A DNA stretch of 64,000 bases from Lachnospiraceae bacterium JLR.KK008 (GTDB lineage: Bacteria; Bacillota; Clostridia; Lachnospirales; Lachnospiraceae), in NCBI GenBank assembly GCA_037015955.1, contig CP143548.1, positions 1,544,001-1,608,000 of the forward strand. Direction: 5' to 3'. Every line of letters starts with the position of its first letter. Position 1 is the stretch's first letter. The translations under genes were made by a program, and so were the position numbers. The notes below the pieces were generated by a model. It saw only the letters and a program-made list of their open reading frames with translations, was not told where the DNA came from and searched no databases. Positions 1 through 7,754 of the stretch are shown piece by piece.

Positions 1-1
1 C

Positions 2-439
2 GACTCCACCAAAGGAGAGATAATCACCGATGATGTGGAGATTGAAATAAATGCAGATTACCAGATTGAGGAGCTGATCCTCGCCGGGCAGGTGGTGTCC
101 GGAACGCACCCGATACAGTCCGTCAATGGATTTGTTATGGGAACCACCGTAGAAGCCGCCGGGAGCAGCACCACTGCATCGGCGGATTTGCCGTTATCCG
201 GCACATTCCCTATCCAGTCCGTAGAGGGCGTAATGATAGGCAGTAGTGTAGAAGCTGATAGAATTGTCAGCAATTCCAAAGTAAACGCTCCTCTGACCGG
301 TACGCTTGTCACAAGCGGTACTACGGAGGAGAAAACGCTGTTCGTATCAACGGAGACGGTCAGCGTGGAACCAGTAGTCCATATTGCGGCGGTGAAGCCC
401 AGGAGGTGTGGAACCGGCGTTTGTGGAAATAAATCATAA
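2..439 (+). CDS. phage structural protein, 5'-truncated by the window edge
   Basis: The frame is open to the left edge, so the true start lies outside the window; the first in-window start codon is GTG at 35. The visible part carries two tandem repeats of about 35 residues, each with a GT(H/F)PIQSV core followed by a (V/M)(M/I)G(T/S)(T/S)VEA segment, rich in Ser, Thr, Val and Gly. Such beta-rich repeats fit a tail, baseplate or fibre-associated protein. It precedes a run of small genes leading to the DGR target protein. No family was recognised and the role is inferred from position. Confidence 0.6.
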   Translation, partial: DSTKGEIITDDVEIEINADYQIEELILAGQVVSGTHPIQSVNGFVMGTTVEAAGSSTTASADLPLSGTFPIQSVEGVMIGSSVEADRIVSNSKVNAPLTGTLVTSGTTEEKTLFVSTETVSVEPVVHIAAVKPRRCGTGVCGNKS

Positions 440-454
440 GGAGGTAGAAAACAG

Positions 455-775
455 ATGTCTTTTTGGTCCACAGATTTTATGAATGACCGAAGGAAGCAAT
501 GGCTGGCGGCACTGGTGAAGTTCCAGTTCCGGGTAGGCTCAACCTGGCACGATGCGGTAATCAACACGAAGCGTATCGTTGGAAACCGGGTGGAGATTAT
601 CGTCAGCTTCCCTCGGACATCATCCGGCAGTCAGACGATTACGGCAGTCCGTATCATTGATGTGACCGGAAAGCAGTGCGGCTTCCAGGAAACGGAGGTT
701 GTGAGGGCATCCAGCCAGGGAGTTCTGACTAAGTTCGAGTTCCCTATCTACGAGAAAGAAGGTGAAGAAGCATGA
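455..775 (+). CDS. small phage protein, probably tail/baseplate associated
   Basis: This 106-residue protein starts at ATG with GGAGG upstream and overlaps the next gene by 4 bases, a sign of translational coupling. It has a basic N-terminus (WSTDFMNDRRKQW) and a beta-rich remainder. The family was not recognised. Its place between a repetitive structural protein and the DGR target suggests a late structural or assembly role; this is inference. Confidence 0.7.
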   Translation: MSFWSTDFMNDRRKQWLAALVKFQFRVGSTWHDAVINTKRIVGNRVEIIVSFPRTSSGSQTITAVRIIDVTGKQCGFQETEVVRASSQGVLTKFEFPIYEKEGEEA

Positions 776-1239
776 ATGGCAGAGAGCAGCCGTACATCAG
801 AGGAAACGGAACCGGAACATACGAGCCTACGCAGTGGCTTGACGATGTTCCTGGCATCCAGGAAGGTACGCCGCAGGATGAACAGCACTTCAACAACATG
901 GAGACCGGTATCAATGGCTCCAATCTGTTAGGAGAGTTTCTTGCGGAGGTTGTATCGAAACAGCAGAAACGCCTGGATGACATTGACGGCGAGGTGATTG
1001 CAGTCACGCTCACCAATACGCAGGACTATTACGCCAACAATTCCACGAAGACGGTGGCGTTGTCAGTCCGCAGAGATACCCTGGACTACATCGTGGATGC
1101 AGAAATCCAGGGAGATACCGTCAATGTCGGAGACATTGTTGTCTATGACAAGCAGGTCAATGGCTTCAAGGTAAAGTTCACCGGAAGTGCAGCTTCGGTG
1201 GCTTTGAAACTTTATGTGCATGGAGGTAATGCGGCGTGA
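772..1239 (+). CDS. phage tail/fibre-type structural protein
   Basis: 155 residues, starting at ATG overlapping the previous stop. The N-terminal half (QWLDDVPGIQEGTPQDEQHF, then NNMETGI) resembles the short attachment segments in front of many Firmicutes phage fibre or appendage proteins, in which a D-V-P-x-x-x-E-G-T-P pattern precedes a helix with NNME. The C-terminal half is beta-rich. This suggests a small fibre or head/tail decoration protein. It overlaps the following gene by 4 bases. Confidence 0.65.
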   Translation: MNGREQPYIRGNGTGTYEPTQWLDDVPGIQEGTPQDEQHFNNMETGINGSNLLGEFLAEVVSKQQKRLDDIDGEVIAVTLTNTQDYYANNSTKTVALSVRRDTLDYIVDAEIQGDTVNVGDIVVYDKQVNGFKVKFTGSAASVALKLYVHGGNAA

Positions 1240-1418
1240 GTGTAGGTGTGATTATCAGAAGTGACGAGAGAGTTCGTCAGCAGAATGAGGCATTAAGGGA
1301 GTATGGCATCAACCCAGACAGAGCAACAGCGCACCAGCGAGACATGGCAGACTGTATCGCTCAGAAGACCAACGAGGCTTACGATGAAGCCCGAAGAAAA
1401 GGAGGAAGCAGACGATGA
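1236..1418 (+). CDS. small phage protein of unknown function
   Basis: A 60-residue, charged, mostly helical protein whose ATG overlaps the stop of the gene before it and whose stop overlaps the next start. The tight coupling on both sides supports a real gene. No motif was recognised. Confidence 0.65.
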   Translation: MSVGVIIRSDERVRQQNEALREYGINPDRATAHQRDMADCIAQKTNEAYDEARRKGGSRR

Positions 1419-1753
1419 ATGTAATCGAAGTAAATGAAGGAACGAAAATTCCGTATTCTGTCAGCAAGACGAAGATCACGTTCGATGACGAGCTTATGCT
1501 GAATGTGCAGAAGTTGGAGCGTGATTTTGATGTCTGCATTGACATCTGCATCGACAAGTATGGCATGGTGACTACCGGACTTGGAGTGAAGTATGCGGCT
1601 CAGATTGAAATTCCTGCCAGGGAATATACCGAGCATACCGAGGAGAACCCCGACTATGATCCGGAAGATGAAACGAGCCGGGAGACCATCACCACGAAGG
1701 AGCCGGTTCCGTTCAATATGGCAAATGTTACTTTGAAACTGTATGCGATTTAA
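1415..1753 (+). CDS. small phage protein of unknown function, upstream of the DGR target
   Basis: 112 residues, coupled to the previous gene by a 4-base overlap and 15 bases before the DGR target gene. It is acidic near the C-terminus (NPDYDPEDE) and otherwise beta-rich. By position it may be a baseplate or chaperone partner for the variable protein; no family was recognised. Confidence 0.65.
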   Translation: MNVIEVNEGTKIPYSVSKTKITFDDELMLNVQKLERDFDVCIDICIDKYGMVTTGLGVKYAAQIEIPAREYTEHTEENPDYDPEDETSRETITTKEPVPFNMANVTLKLYAI

Positions 1754-1768
1754 GGAGGTAAAGATATT

Positions 1769-2842
1769 ATGGCAAATTACGATCAGTTTGCAGCGGCAGT
1801 AAAGGAGATTTCCGGGGGAAAGAATGTCGTCCTGCTGGATGACCTCGGCATCCCTTCTGTGTATGTACCCATCAATAAGCTGAAGAACAGCGAACTTGTG
1901 TCCGGATTGAGTGAGAACATTCATCCGGCGTTCAGCGTTGCGGTCAACGGCGCACAGGTAGAGAAGGATTGCTTCTACTACTCTAAGTACCAGAATGTAA
2001 TCATCAACGGAAGGGCGTATTCGCTGGCTCACAGAGACCCGAAGGTGTATGTGAACTGGGACCAGGCAAGGGAGGCTTGCGAGGCAAAGGGAGCCGGCTT
2101 CCACCTGGGAACTATGGCAGAATGGGCGGCGATTGCTCTCTGGACCAGGAAGAACGGCACGATGCCGCATGGCAATAACAACTACGGCAGAGATGTCAGC
2201 TTCACGCATGAGAAAGGGCAGGAGTCCTCGCATGAAGGGGAAGGAGCTTCCCGGAAAACGGACAGAACATTCACCGGTTCCGGTCCTGCAACATGGGGGC
2301 ATGATCACACCATTTTCGGCATCCAGGATTTGAATGGAAACGTATGGGAATGGGTAGGCGGTATGCGTTTGAAGGAAGGAGAAATTCAGATTATTCCTTA
2401 CAACAACGCTGCCCTCGGAGCCGAGTGCGACCAGTCCGTAAGCTCAACTCTCTGGAAGGCAATCAAGAACGATGGCTCCATTGTCACTCCTGGAACCGCT
2501 GCAACGCTGAAGTACGATTGGGTATCCAGCAAAATTCAGCTGACTACCGGCATTACGACAGCCGCCGATACCGGACGTTATTGCGAATACAAGGACATGA
2601 CACTGGCAAGCGGCTTAACGGCTCCGGAGTTGGCGAAGGTGCTGCTGATTTATCCGGACACTCCGAATGGGGATTATGCCGGGGACGGTCATTGGATGAA
2701 CAACTCCGGAGAGCGTTTGCCGCTCTGTGGGGGCCACTGGGGCCATGGCGCCGGTGCTGGCGTGTTCTACGTGGGTTTGAGCAACCCTCGCTCGTACTCG
2801 CACAGCAACGTCGGCTTCCGCTCCGCTTATGTAGAACTGTAA
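1769..2842 (+). CDS. DGR variable protein 1, C-type lectin/FGE-sulfatase fold
   Basis: 357 residues, starting at ATG after AAGGAGG. The family binds ligands through a C-type lectin (formylglycine-generating-enzyme-like) fold. Typical landmarks are present: a FGIQDLNGNVWEWVGG block near residue 190 and the closing GFRSA segment near residue 350. The last 38 residues before the tail (about 316-353) are coded by VR1, so the ligand-facing loops are the diversified part. At 14 positions VR1 differs from the template, always where the template has A. The gene closes the tail module and directly precedes the retroelement, which suggests a receptor-binding or host-surface-binding protein of the virion. 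Its upstream part is clearly homologous to the second target at 20,284, sharing GSGPxTWxHDHTxFGI and the NVWEW block. Confidence 0.93.
   Translation: MANYDQFAAAVKEISGGKNVVLLDDLGIPSVYVPINKLKNSELVSGLSENIHPAFSVAVNGAQVEKDCFYYSKYQNVIINGRAYSLAHRDPKVYVNWDQAREACEAKGAGFHLGTMAEWAAIALWTRKNGTMPHGNNNYGRDVSFTHEKGQESSHEGEGASRKTDRTFTGSGPATWGHDHTIFGIQDLNGNVWEWVGGMRLKEGEIQIIPYNNAALGAECDQSVSSTLWKAIKNDGSIVTPGTAATLKYDWVSSKIQLTTGITTAADTGRYCEYKDMTLASGLTAPELAKVLLIYPDTPNGDYAGDGHWMNNSGERLPLCGGHWGHGAGAGVFYVGLSNPRSYSHSNVGFRSAYVEL
2714..2827 (+). repeat. DGR variable repeat 1 (VR1)
   Basis: A 114-bp segment that aligns without gaps to the template repeat at 3389-3502. By my count 14 of 114 bases differ, and all 14 are at adenines of the template (mostly in AAC/AAT codons). 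The 3' end, TCGGCTTCCGCTCCGCT, contains no A and is identical in template and target apart from the preceding codon. This is the expected layout for the initiation-of-mutagenic-homing end. The coding frame places the changes in surface-loop codons of the lectin fold. Confidence 0.95.
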
Positions 2843-2890
2843 ACTGTCGGCTGTATTCTGTGAGGCGAACGGTAGTGAGCCTTTAGACCT

Positions 2891-2950
2891 ATGCGTCCTA
2901 TGGAGAGTCCAGGGAAAGTCCGAGGACTGTCCGGCGGACGCATTTTTTGG
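2891..2950 (+). terminator. hairpin with T-run between VR1 gene and avd
   Basis: ATGCGTCC at 2891-2898 pairs perfectly with GGACGCAT at 2936-2943, and a run of six T follows immediately. The loop region holds GGAGAGTCC, GGAAAGTCC and the inverted GGACTGTCC, which can form an inner structure. It could terminate or attenuate transcription between the target gene and avd, or fold as part of the DGR RNA. An open frame runs through it, but the clear ribosome site for avd lies after it. Confidence 0.55.
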
Positions 2951-2959
2951 GAGGTAATC

Positions 2960-3358
2960 ATGGCGAAGAAAGATGAAGACAAAAAGGACCCTACGCTGCT
3001 GAAAATCCAGGATATGATCGAGTACGCATTTCCGCAGATAGACAAATTTCCGAGACCGGAGAAAAGCTATGAGGGAATGGCAACCCGGCTGAAAGGCATC
3101 ATGGCACGAATGGCGGAGAACTGCATGGATACGAAGAAGTGCTACTATGCGAAGTCTCTGCTGAAGCAGCTGGACGAACTTGACCGGGAGATTATGCACT
3201 GCAAATTTTGGGTGAAGGTGGCGTACCAGACGAAGCTGTTTTCGTTCAAGAATTTTGAAGTCATCAATGACTACCTCGAACAGATAGGCAAGATGACCGG
3301 GAGCTGGATGAATACGGTGAGAGAGGCAGAGAAGAAAGAAAATTACGGCAAGAAATAA
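2960..3358 (+). CDS. avd: DGR accessory variability determinant (Avd)
   Basis: 132 residues, four-helix-bundle type, highly charged, with long helices (for example YAKSLLKQLDELDREI). Avd proteins of the S23/four-helix family form a barrel-shaped pentamer that binds the DGR reverse transcriptase and template RNA and is needed for mutagenic reverse transcription. The call rests on position between the variable protein and the template repeat, plus size and helical character. The ATG at 2960 was chosen because GGGAGG lies 6-10 bases upstream; a longer frame from 2891 would read through the hairpin. Confidence 0.85.
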   Translation: MAKKDEDKKDPTLLKIQDMIEYAFPQIDKFPRPEKSYEGMATRLKGIMARMAENCMDTKKCYYAKSLLKQLDELDREIMHCKFWVKVAYQTKLFSFKNFEVINDYLEQIGKMTGSWMNTVREAEKKENYGKK

Positions 3359-3388
3359 TGTGATTTGTACTTTGGGAATGGACTACTG

Positions 3389-3502
3389 CGTTTGCCGATC
3401 TGTGGGGGCAACTGGAACAATGGCGCCAATGCTGGCGTGTTCAACGTGAATTTGAACAACCCTCGCTCGAACTCGAACAGCAACATCGGCTTCCGCTCCG
3501 CT
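3389..3502 (+). repeat. DGR template repeat (TR)
   Basis: A 114-bp copy of the variable repeats, rich in AAC and AAT. It holds 25 adenines, and all differences to VR1 (14) and VR2 (15) fall on these adenines. It lies between avd and the reverse transcriptase on the same strand, the usual DGR order. Translated in the matching frame it reads as Asn-rich lectin sequence, but the frame has no ribosome site and is not a gene. The stretch from 3359 to 3721 around it is non-coding and should form the template RNA that primes cDNA synthesis. Confidence 0.95.
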
Positions 3503-3721
3503 CTACCCTCATATGCCGGATCAGCAGGATTTCTAAGGATGTTCTGCCAGTGCGAGGGGATAAAGGAGTCCATTTCCGCTCCGGACCGTATGGTAGGAGA
3601 AAAATAGGCATCGTTCGTGGTTGGGCGGTGCTGCCCTTTGAGGAGACCAACAAATCTTAGGGCAACCTGGGAAGCTGCAAGTAGCTTTGGCGAAAGCTGT
3701 GACACTAGAGAGGATGATGCA

Positions 3722-4918
3722 ATGAAGATAAAGAATGTGTTCGACCTCATCTTCTCAATGGAGAACCTATACGGTGCTTTGGAAGATGCTTCCAGGGGAA
3801 GGAGATACCAGTCCGATGTACTGGATTTCAACTCCGATGCCTGGGATAATCTGAAAGACCTGCGAGAAGAAGTAATCAGCGGTTCGTACTGGATTGAGAA
3901 GTATTACATTTTCTATATTCACGAACCGAAGCTGAGAATGATTATGTCGATTGCCTTCAAGCATCGCATCGTCCAATGGGCTATATACCGGGTGGTAAAC
4001 CCGGTACTTGTGCCGGGGTACATCGAGGACAGTTACGGATGTATTCCCGGCAGAGGTAGCCTAAGTGCAATGAAGAAGCTGAAATACTGGCTGGAGTTCG
4101 TGAGCCGCAAAGAGGGTGAAAGTTGGTTTTATCTGAAGCTCGACATCAGCAAATATTTCTATCGGGTATCGCACCGGATATTGAAGAAGGTGCTGGCGAA
4201 GAAGATTAAAGACGAGAGGCTGCTGGAACTTCTGTATGGCATTATTGATTGCAAACATACGCCGTTCGGTCTTCCTCCCGGAAAGAAACCGGAAGAAGTA
4301 CCGCTGGAGGAAAGACTGTTTGATGTCGGTATGCCTATCGGCAATCTGCTTAGTCAGATGTTTGCTAATATCTACCTGGATATGCTGGATCAGTTCTGTA
4401 AAAGAGTTCTCTGCATCCGGTATTACATCCGGTACATGGATGACGTTATCATTCTTAGTTGCGATAAAGTCCAGCTTCGGGAATGGAAGGACCGCATCGG
4501 TGAGTTCCTGGATACAGAACTGGAACTGAATTTGAATAATAAGACTTGTATCCGTCCTATCGGACAGGGTATTGAGTTTGTAGGATACAGAGTTTGGGCG
4601 GATCGTGTTGTTCTGAGAAAAAGCACCACGCTCCGGATAAAGCGGAGTCTGAGTGGTGTCCGCCGGCTATATGAGAGCGGAAGGATACCGCTGGAGAAGG
4701 TTACGGAAATATTCACTTGCTACATAGGTATGCTGAAGCACACCGACAGCCAGGCTCTGATAGATAAATTGTACAAGGACATGGTACTCATTAAAGGAGG
4801 CTCTGATGAAAAAGAGGAAAAGGAAGAATTTGTTCCGATGCTCCCACAAGAAGATTGGTATTTGTGCTATGAACTATACGGAGTGTACGGAGATATGTGC
4901 ATGGCACAGCAAATGTGA
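3722..4918 (+). CDS. DGR reverse transcriptase
   Basis: 398 residues, close to the usual DGR size. The catalytic YMDD box is at about residues 238-241 (RYMDDVIIL), preceded by MPIGNLLSQMFANIYL near residue 204, the expected fingers/palm order for a group-II-intron-like reverse transcriptase. With Avd it copies the template RNA while misincorporating at adenines, and the cDNA replaces the variable repeats. The start is taken at ATG 3722 after AGAGAGG; an in-frame extension to 3617 would run into the presumed template RNA. The gene overlaps a small Cys-rich ORF at its end and is followed by a terminator. Confidence 0.96.
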   Translation: MKIKNVFDLIFSMENLYGALEDASRGRRYQSDVLDFNSDAWDNLKDLREEVISGSYWIEKYYIFYIHEPKLRMIMSIAFKHRIVQWAIYRVVNPVLVPGYIEDSYGCIPGRGSLSAMKKLKYWLEFVSRKEGESWFYLKLDISKYFYRVSHRILKKVLAKKIKDERLLELLYGIIDCKHTPFGLPPGKKPEEVPLEERLFDVGMPIGNLLSQMFANIYLDMLDQFCKRVLCIRYYIRYMDDVIILSCDKVQLREWKDRIGEFLDTELELNLNNKTCIRPIGQGIEFVGYRVWADRVVLRKSTTLRIKRSLSGVRRLYESGRIPLEKVTEIFTCYIGMLKHTDSQALIDKLYKDMVLIKGGSDEKEEKEEFVPMLPQEDWYLCYELYGVYGDMCMAQQM

Positions 4919-5006
4919 ACATTGCCTTAGTTGCCACATTCCTGCCGGGCAGTACCCTTGCAGTAAATGTGAGCTTTTGAGGATAGATTTGAGACCGCCC
5001 GAATAA
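4806..5006 (+). CDS. small Cys-rich protein overlapping the DGR reverse transcriptase
   Basis: A 66-residue ORF starting at ATG with AAAGGAGG at ideal distance, inside the 3' end of the reverse transcriptase gene, in another frame. It is basic at the N-terminus (MKKRKRKN) and has nine cysteines and several histidines in zinc-finger-like spacing (CAWHSKCEHCLSCH, then CSKC). Its stop codon lies in the loop of the terminator. The strong ribosome site and the Cys pattern argue for a real protein. A role as a nucleic-acid-binding DGR accessory factor is a guess from position only. Confidence 0.55.
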   Translation: MKKRKRKNLFRCSHKKIGICAMNYTECTEICAWHSKCEHCLSCHIPAGQYPCSKCELLRIDLRPPE

Positions 5007-5018
5007 GGCGGTTTTCTT
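4994..5018 (+). terminator. rho-independent terminator ending the DGR operon
   Basis: ACCGCC at 4994-4999 pairs with GGCGGT at 5007-5012, with a 7-base loop, followed by a T-rich tract. It separates the retroelement from the lysis genes. Confidence 0.7.
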
Positions 5019-5042
5019 TATGCGGAAGGAGGTGAGAAAGAG

Positions 5043-5372
5043 ATGGATAACCCGGTAACACATAGAGAGCATGAGGAGTTCCGGAGACTCATGGAGTCTG
5101 AGAATGAGCGGTTGAAGGAGGAAAATGACCGCCAAAACCACCGCATTGCCGTCTTGGAGGGCAGCATCCAGGAAATCAAAAAGCTGACTGCATCGACCGA
5201 AAGGCTGGCTGCCAACATGGAGAATATGCTGAAGGTCCAGGAGCAGCAAGGACAGCGCCTGGCACAGATTGAGAGCCGGGATGGTGAGAAATGGCGGAAG
5301 GCGATGGCGTACATCGGCACTGCAATACTGGGTGCTGTTCTTGCTATCGTTTTCGCCAAGATTGGATTGTAA
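5043..5372 (+). CDS. XhlA-like tail-anchored membrane protein
   Basis: 109 residues: a long charged coiled-coil (residues about 5-85) followed by one C-terminal membrane helix (AYIGTAILGAVLAIVFAKIGL region). This is the layout of hemolysin XhlA-type phage proteins, which sit in the membrane near the holin and help lysis. It starts at ATG after GGAGG and is the first gene of the lysis cassette. Confidence 0.7.
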   Translation: MDNPVTHREHEEFRRLMESENERLKEENDRQNHRIAVLEGSIQEIKKLTASTERLAANMENMLKVQEQQGQRLAQIESRDGEKWRKAMAYIGTAILGAVLAIVFAKIGL

Positions 5373-5385
5373 GGAGGTAGGCGAA

Positions 5386-5679
5386 GTGAGGCGAAAGAAG
5401 GAAGTACGAACAATGGATGTCATCCTGGTGTTCATTGCCGTCTTCCTGCTCGCCTTCATTGTCACCATGATAATTCTGTACTACACCACCGGGGCAATCC
5501 CGGATACCTTATGCACCTGTGTATTTGCGGCGTGTGGAGGGGAGTGCGGAGTCATGGGATGGATCAAGACAACGAAGGAGCGGCAGAGAGACCGGCAGTA
5601 CGAACTGGAGGACAGAAAACACCAGGAGGACCTGGAAAAGCAGAATGGCAATGGCTCTGAGGAGACCATGCCGGAATAG
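5386..5679 (+). CDS. small phage membrane protein of the lysis cassette
   Basis: 97 residues from GTG 5386, chosen because AAGGAGG lies just upstream; ATG 5413 is a possible alternative. A strongly hydrophobic helix (residues about 13-35) is followed by a short Cys-containing segment and a charged, Gln/Glu-rich cytoplasmic tail. It lies between the XhlA-like protein and the holin, so a holin-partner role is likely but unproven. Confidence 0.65.
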   Translation: MRRKKEVRTMDVILVFIAVFLLAFIVTMIILYYTTGAIPDTLCTCVFAACGGECGVMGWIKTTKERQRDRQYELEDRKHQEDLEKQNGNGSEETMPE

Positions 5680-5688
5680 GAGGAAGAT

Positions 5689-6066
5689 ATGAATTTTTTC
5701 ATCAACAACTGGTATCTGATTGTGGCAGGAGCCGCTGTACTGGCAGGAGCCGGGTACAGTGTGTATGTGTTCGTCAAGAGACCGCACACCGAACAGCTGA
5801 AGTCCGTAAAGGAATGGATGTTGTTTGCGGTAACAAAGGCTGAGAAGGAGTTAGGCTCCGGAACCGGAAAGCTGAAGCTGAGGTATGTTTACGATATGTT
5901 CATCGCAAAGTTCCCCTGGCTCGGCAAGGTAGTCAGCTTTGAAATGGTGAGCATGATGGTTGACGATGCCCTGGAGGAAATGAGGGCGATGCTGGAGAGC
6001 GACAATGCTGTCAAGGAATATGTGAATGGTCCTTCCGAAGCAGAGGAGACCGGAAAGGAGCAGTAA
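5689..6066 (+). CDS. phage holin, LLH-type
   Basis: 125 residues with one N-terminal membrane helix (about residues 7-30) and a soluble helical remainder (VKEWMLFAVTKAEKELGSGTG pattern) that is typical of holins of the LLH family in Clostridia. Holins form the membrane lesions that release or activate the endolysin. It directly precedes the endolysin gene, with which it shares the usual lysis-cassette arrangement. Confidence 0.8.
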   Translation: MNFFINNWYLIVAGAAVLAGAGYSVYVFVKRPHTEQLKSVKEWMLFAVTKAEKELGSGTGKLKLRYVYDMFIAKFPWLGKVVSFEMVSMMVDDALEEMRAMLESDNAVKEYVNGPSEAEETGKEQ

Positions 6067-6067
6067 T

Positions 6068-7564
6068 ATGGCACTGAAAGGAAAGACGGTCCGGGAGCAG
6101 ATATGGAACTATCTGAAATCCAAAGGACTGAGTAATCATGGCACAGCAGGACTTATGGGTAATCTGTTTGCGGAGTCCGGGCTGAACCCGAAGAACCTTC
6201 AGAACACTTCCGAAAAGAAGCTGAACCATACGGATGATTCCTACACCCAGGCGGTGGATGACGGTTCGTATGATAACTTCGTAAAGGACAGCGCTGGCTA
6301 TGGATTGGCACAGTGGACCTACTGGTCCAGGAAGGAGAAGCTGCTCAATTTCGTGAGGTCACGAAAATGCTCTGTCGGCGATTTGGAGGCACAGCTTGAT
6401 TTTCTTGTAGAGGAATTGAGTGAAAGCTATGGCACAGTCCTGGCGAAGCTGAAATCCGCAAGGTCAGTGAAGGCGGCATCCGATGCCGTTCTCACTGGCT
6501 TTGAGAAGCCGAAAGACCAGAGCAATGCCGTAAAGGAGAAGCGAGCCGGTTACGGCCAGCAGTATTATGACGAGTTTGTATCAAGCAAAAAAGAAGGAGG
6601 TAACAGCAATATGACCGAAGCACAGTTAAGACAGAAAGTAGTTGGAGTTATGCAGGGGTGGATCGGCTGCAAGGAGAGCAACGGCAGCCACAAGAAGATT
6701 ATCGACATTTACAATGCACATAAGCCGTTGGCGAGAAGCTATGCAGTGAAGTATACCGATGCGTGGTGTGCCACTGGTGCATCCGCTGCGGCAATCGTTG
6801 CCGAACTGACGGACATCATTCCTACTGAGTGCGGATGCAATCAGATGATTGAGCTGTTCAAGAAGATGGGGGCGTGGCAGGAGAATGATGCCTACGTTCC
6901 GTCTCCTGGAGATTATATCTTCTATGACTGGCAGGACAGCGGTGTCGGAGACAATACCGGAGGTGCGGATCATGTCGGTGTTGTTGAGAAGGTTGCCGGA
7001 AGTACCATTACGGTGATTGAGTGCAATATCAACGATGCCTGCGGAAGGAGAAATCTGAAGGTGAACGGCAGATACATCAGAGGCTATGGCGTTCCGAAGT
7101 ATTCCAAGAAAGCCACTGTACCGAAGGGCGAGGATGTAAACAAGTCCGGCACTCTGAAAGTCGGCGATGTTGTGAACTTCACCGGCAGCAAGCAGTTCAC
7201 CAGTTCTTATTCCGGAGCAACGAAGAAGTCTGCGAAGCCTTGCCAGGCAAGGGTAACGGCGATCAGTGCAGGAAAGCCGCATCCGTATCACCTGGTTGCA
7301 CTCAGCGGAGGCAAAGTGTACGGCTGGTGCGATGCCGGCGATATTGAAGGTGCATCCGGCTCCAGCGGTTCGTTCAAGGTAGGCGATAATGTTTCCTTCA
7401 CCGGAGACAAGCACTATACCAGCAGCTATGCCGGGGCAAGCGGAAAGTCTGCGAAGCCTTGTAAGGCGAAGATTACCGCTGTGAATAAAAACGGCAAGCA
7501 TCCGTATCATGTGGTGGGCGATACAGTGCATGGATGGGTAAACACTTCTGACATCAGCAAATAG
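6068..7564 (+). CDS. modular phage endolysin: tail-lysozyme domain, CHAP amidase, two SH3-like repeats
   Basis: 498 residues. Residues 1-175 look like the phage tail-lysozyme domain (GLMGNLFAESGLNP, then GYGLAQWT). Residues about 185-350 look like a CHAP/NlpC-type peptidase with DAWCATGASAAA carrying the catalytic Cys and GADHVGVVE carrying the His. Two C-terminal repeats (KVGD(V/N)V(N/S)FTG to YGWCDA or HGWVNT) are SH3-like wall-binding units. It cleaves peptidoglycan of the host at lysis. The start is ATG 6068, overlapping nothing and preceded by AAAGGAG. A second, in-frame ATG at 6611 has its own perfect ribosome site (see findings). Confidence 0.9.
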   Translation: MALKGKTVREQIWNYLKSKGLSNHGTAGLMGNLFAESGLNPKNLQNTSEKKLNHTDDSYTQAVDDGSYDNFVKDSAGYGLAQWTYWSRKEKLLNFVRSRKCSVGDLEAQLDFLVEELSESYGTVLAKLKSARSVKAASDAVLTGFEKPKDQSNAVKEKRAGYGQQYYDEFVSSKKEGGNSNMTEAQLRQKVVGVMQGWIGCKESNGSHKKIIDIYNAHKPLARSYAVKYTDAWCATGASAAAIVAELTDIIPTECGCNQMIELFKKMGAWQENDAYVPSPGDYIFYDWQDSGVGDNTGGADHVGVVEKVAGSTITVIECNINDACGRRNLKVNGRYIRGYGVPKYSKKATVPKGEDVNKSGTLKVGDVVNFTGSKQFTSSYSGATKKSAKPCQARVTAISAGKPHPYHLVALSGGKVYGWCDAGDIEGASGSSGSFKVGDNVSFTGDKHYTSSYAGASGKSAKPCKAKITAVNKNGKHPYHVVGDTVHGWVNTSDISK

Positions 7565-7575
7565 GAGGTGCCGGA

Positions 7576-7749
7576 GTGAAAAATTACATCGGTGTTAAGA
7601 TTGTCAAAGCTGAACCGCAAGTGAAAAACGGCAAGCCCGGATACAAGGTTGTGTATCCGGATGGCTATGTGTCGTGGAGTCCGAAAGATGTCTTTGAGGA
7701 GGCATACCGGGAGCTTGGCTGCGAAGACTTCATAAATGAAGATATGTAA
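7576..7749 (+). CDS. small conserved phage protein, DGYVSWSPKDVFEEAYR type
   Basis: 57 residues, GTG start after AGGAGG. The sequence ends with a well-known phage pattern, DGY-x-SWSPKDVFEEAYR, seen at the C-terminus of many small Firmicutes and Proteobacteria phage proteins; its function is unknown to me. It is the last gene of the lysis operon and is followed directly by a strong terminator. Confidence 0.75.
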   Translation: MKNYIGVKIVKAEPQVKNGKPGYKVVYPDGYVSWSPKDVFEEAYRELGCEDFINEDM

Positions 7750-7754
7750 GAGAG

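Noticed and set aside
2344-2886. Long plus-strand ORF overlapping the end of variable protein 1
   Set aside because: It is a shadow in another frame of a gene with clear homology, with no ribosome site.
3365-3607. An ORF of 80 codons, Asn-rich, covering the template repeat
   Set aside because: It is the TR read in the frame of the variable proteins. There is no ribosome site, and its role as DGR template explains the sequence.
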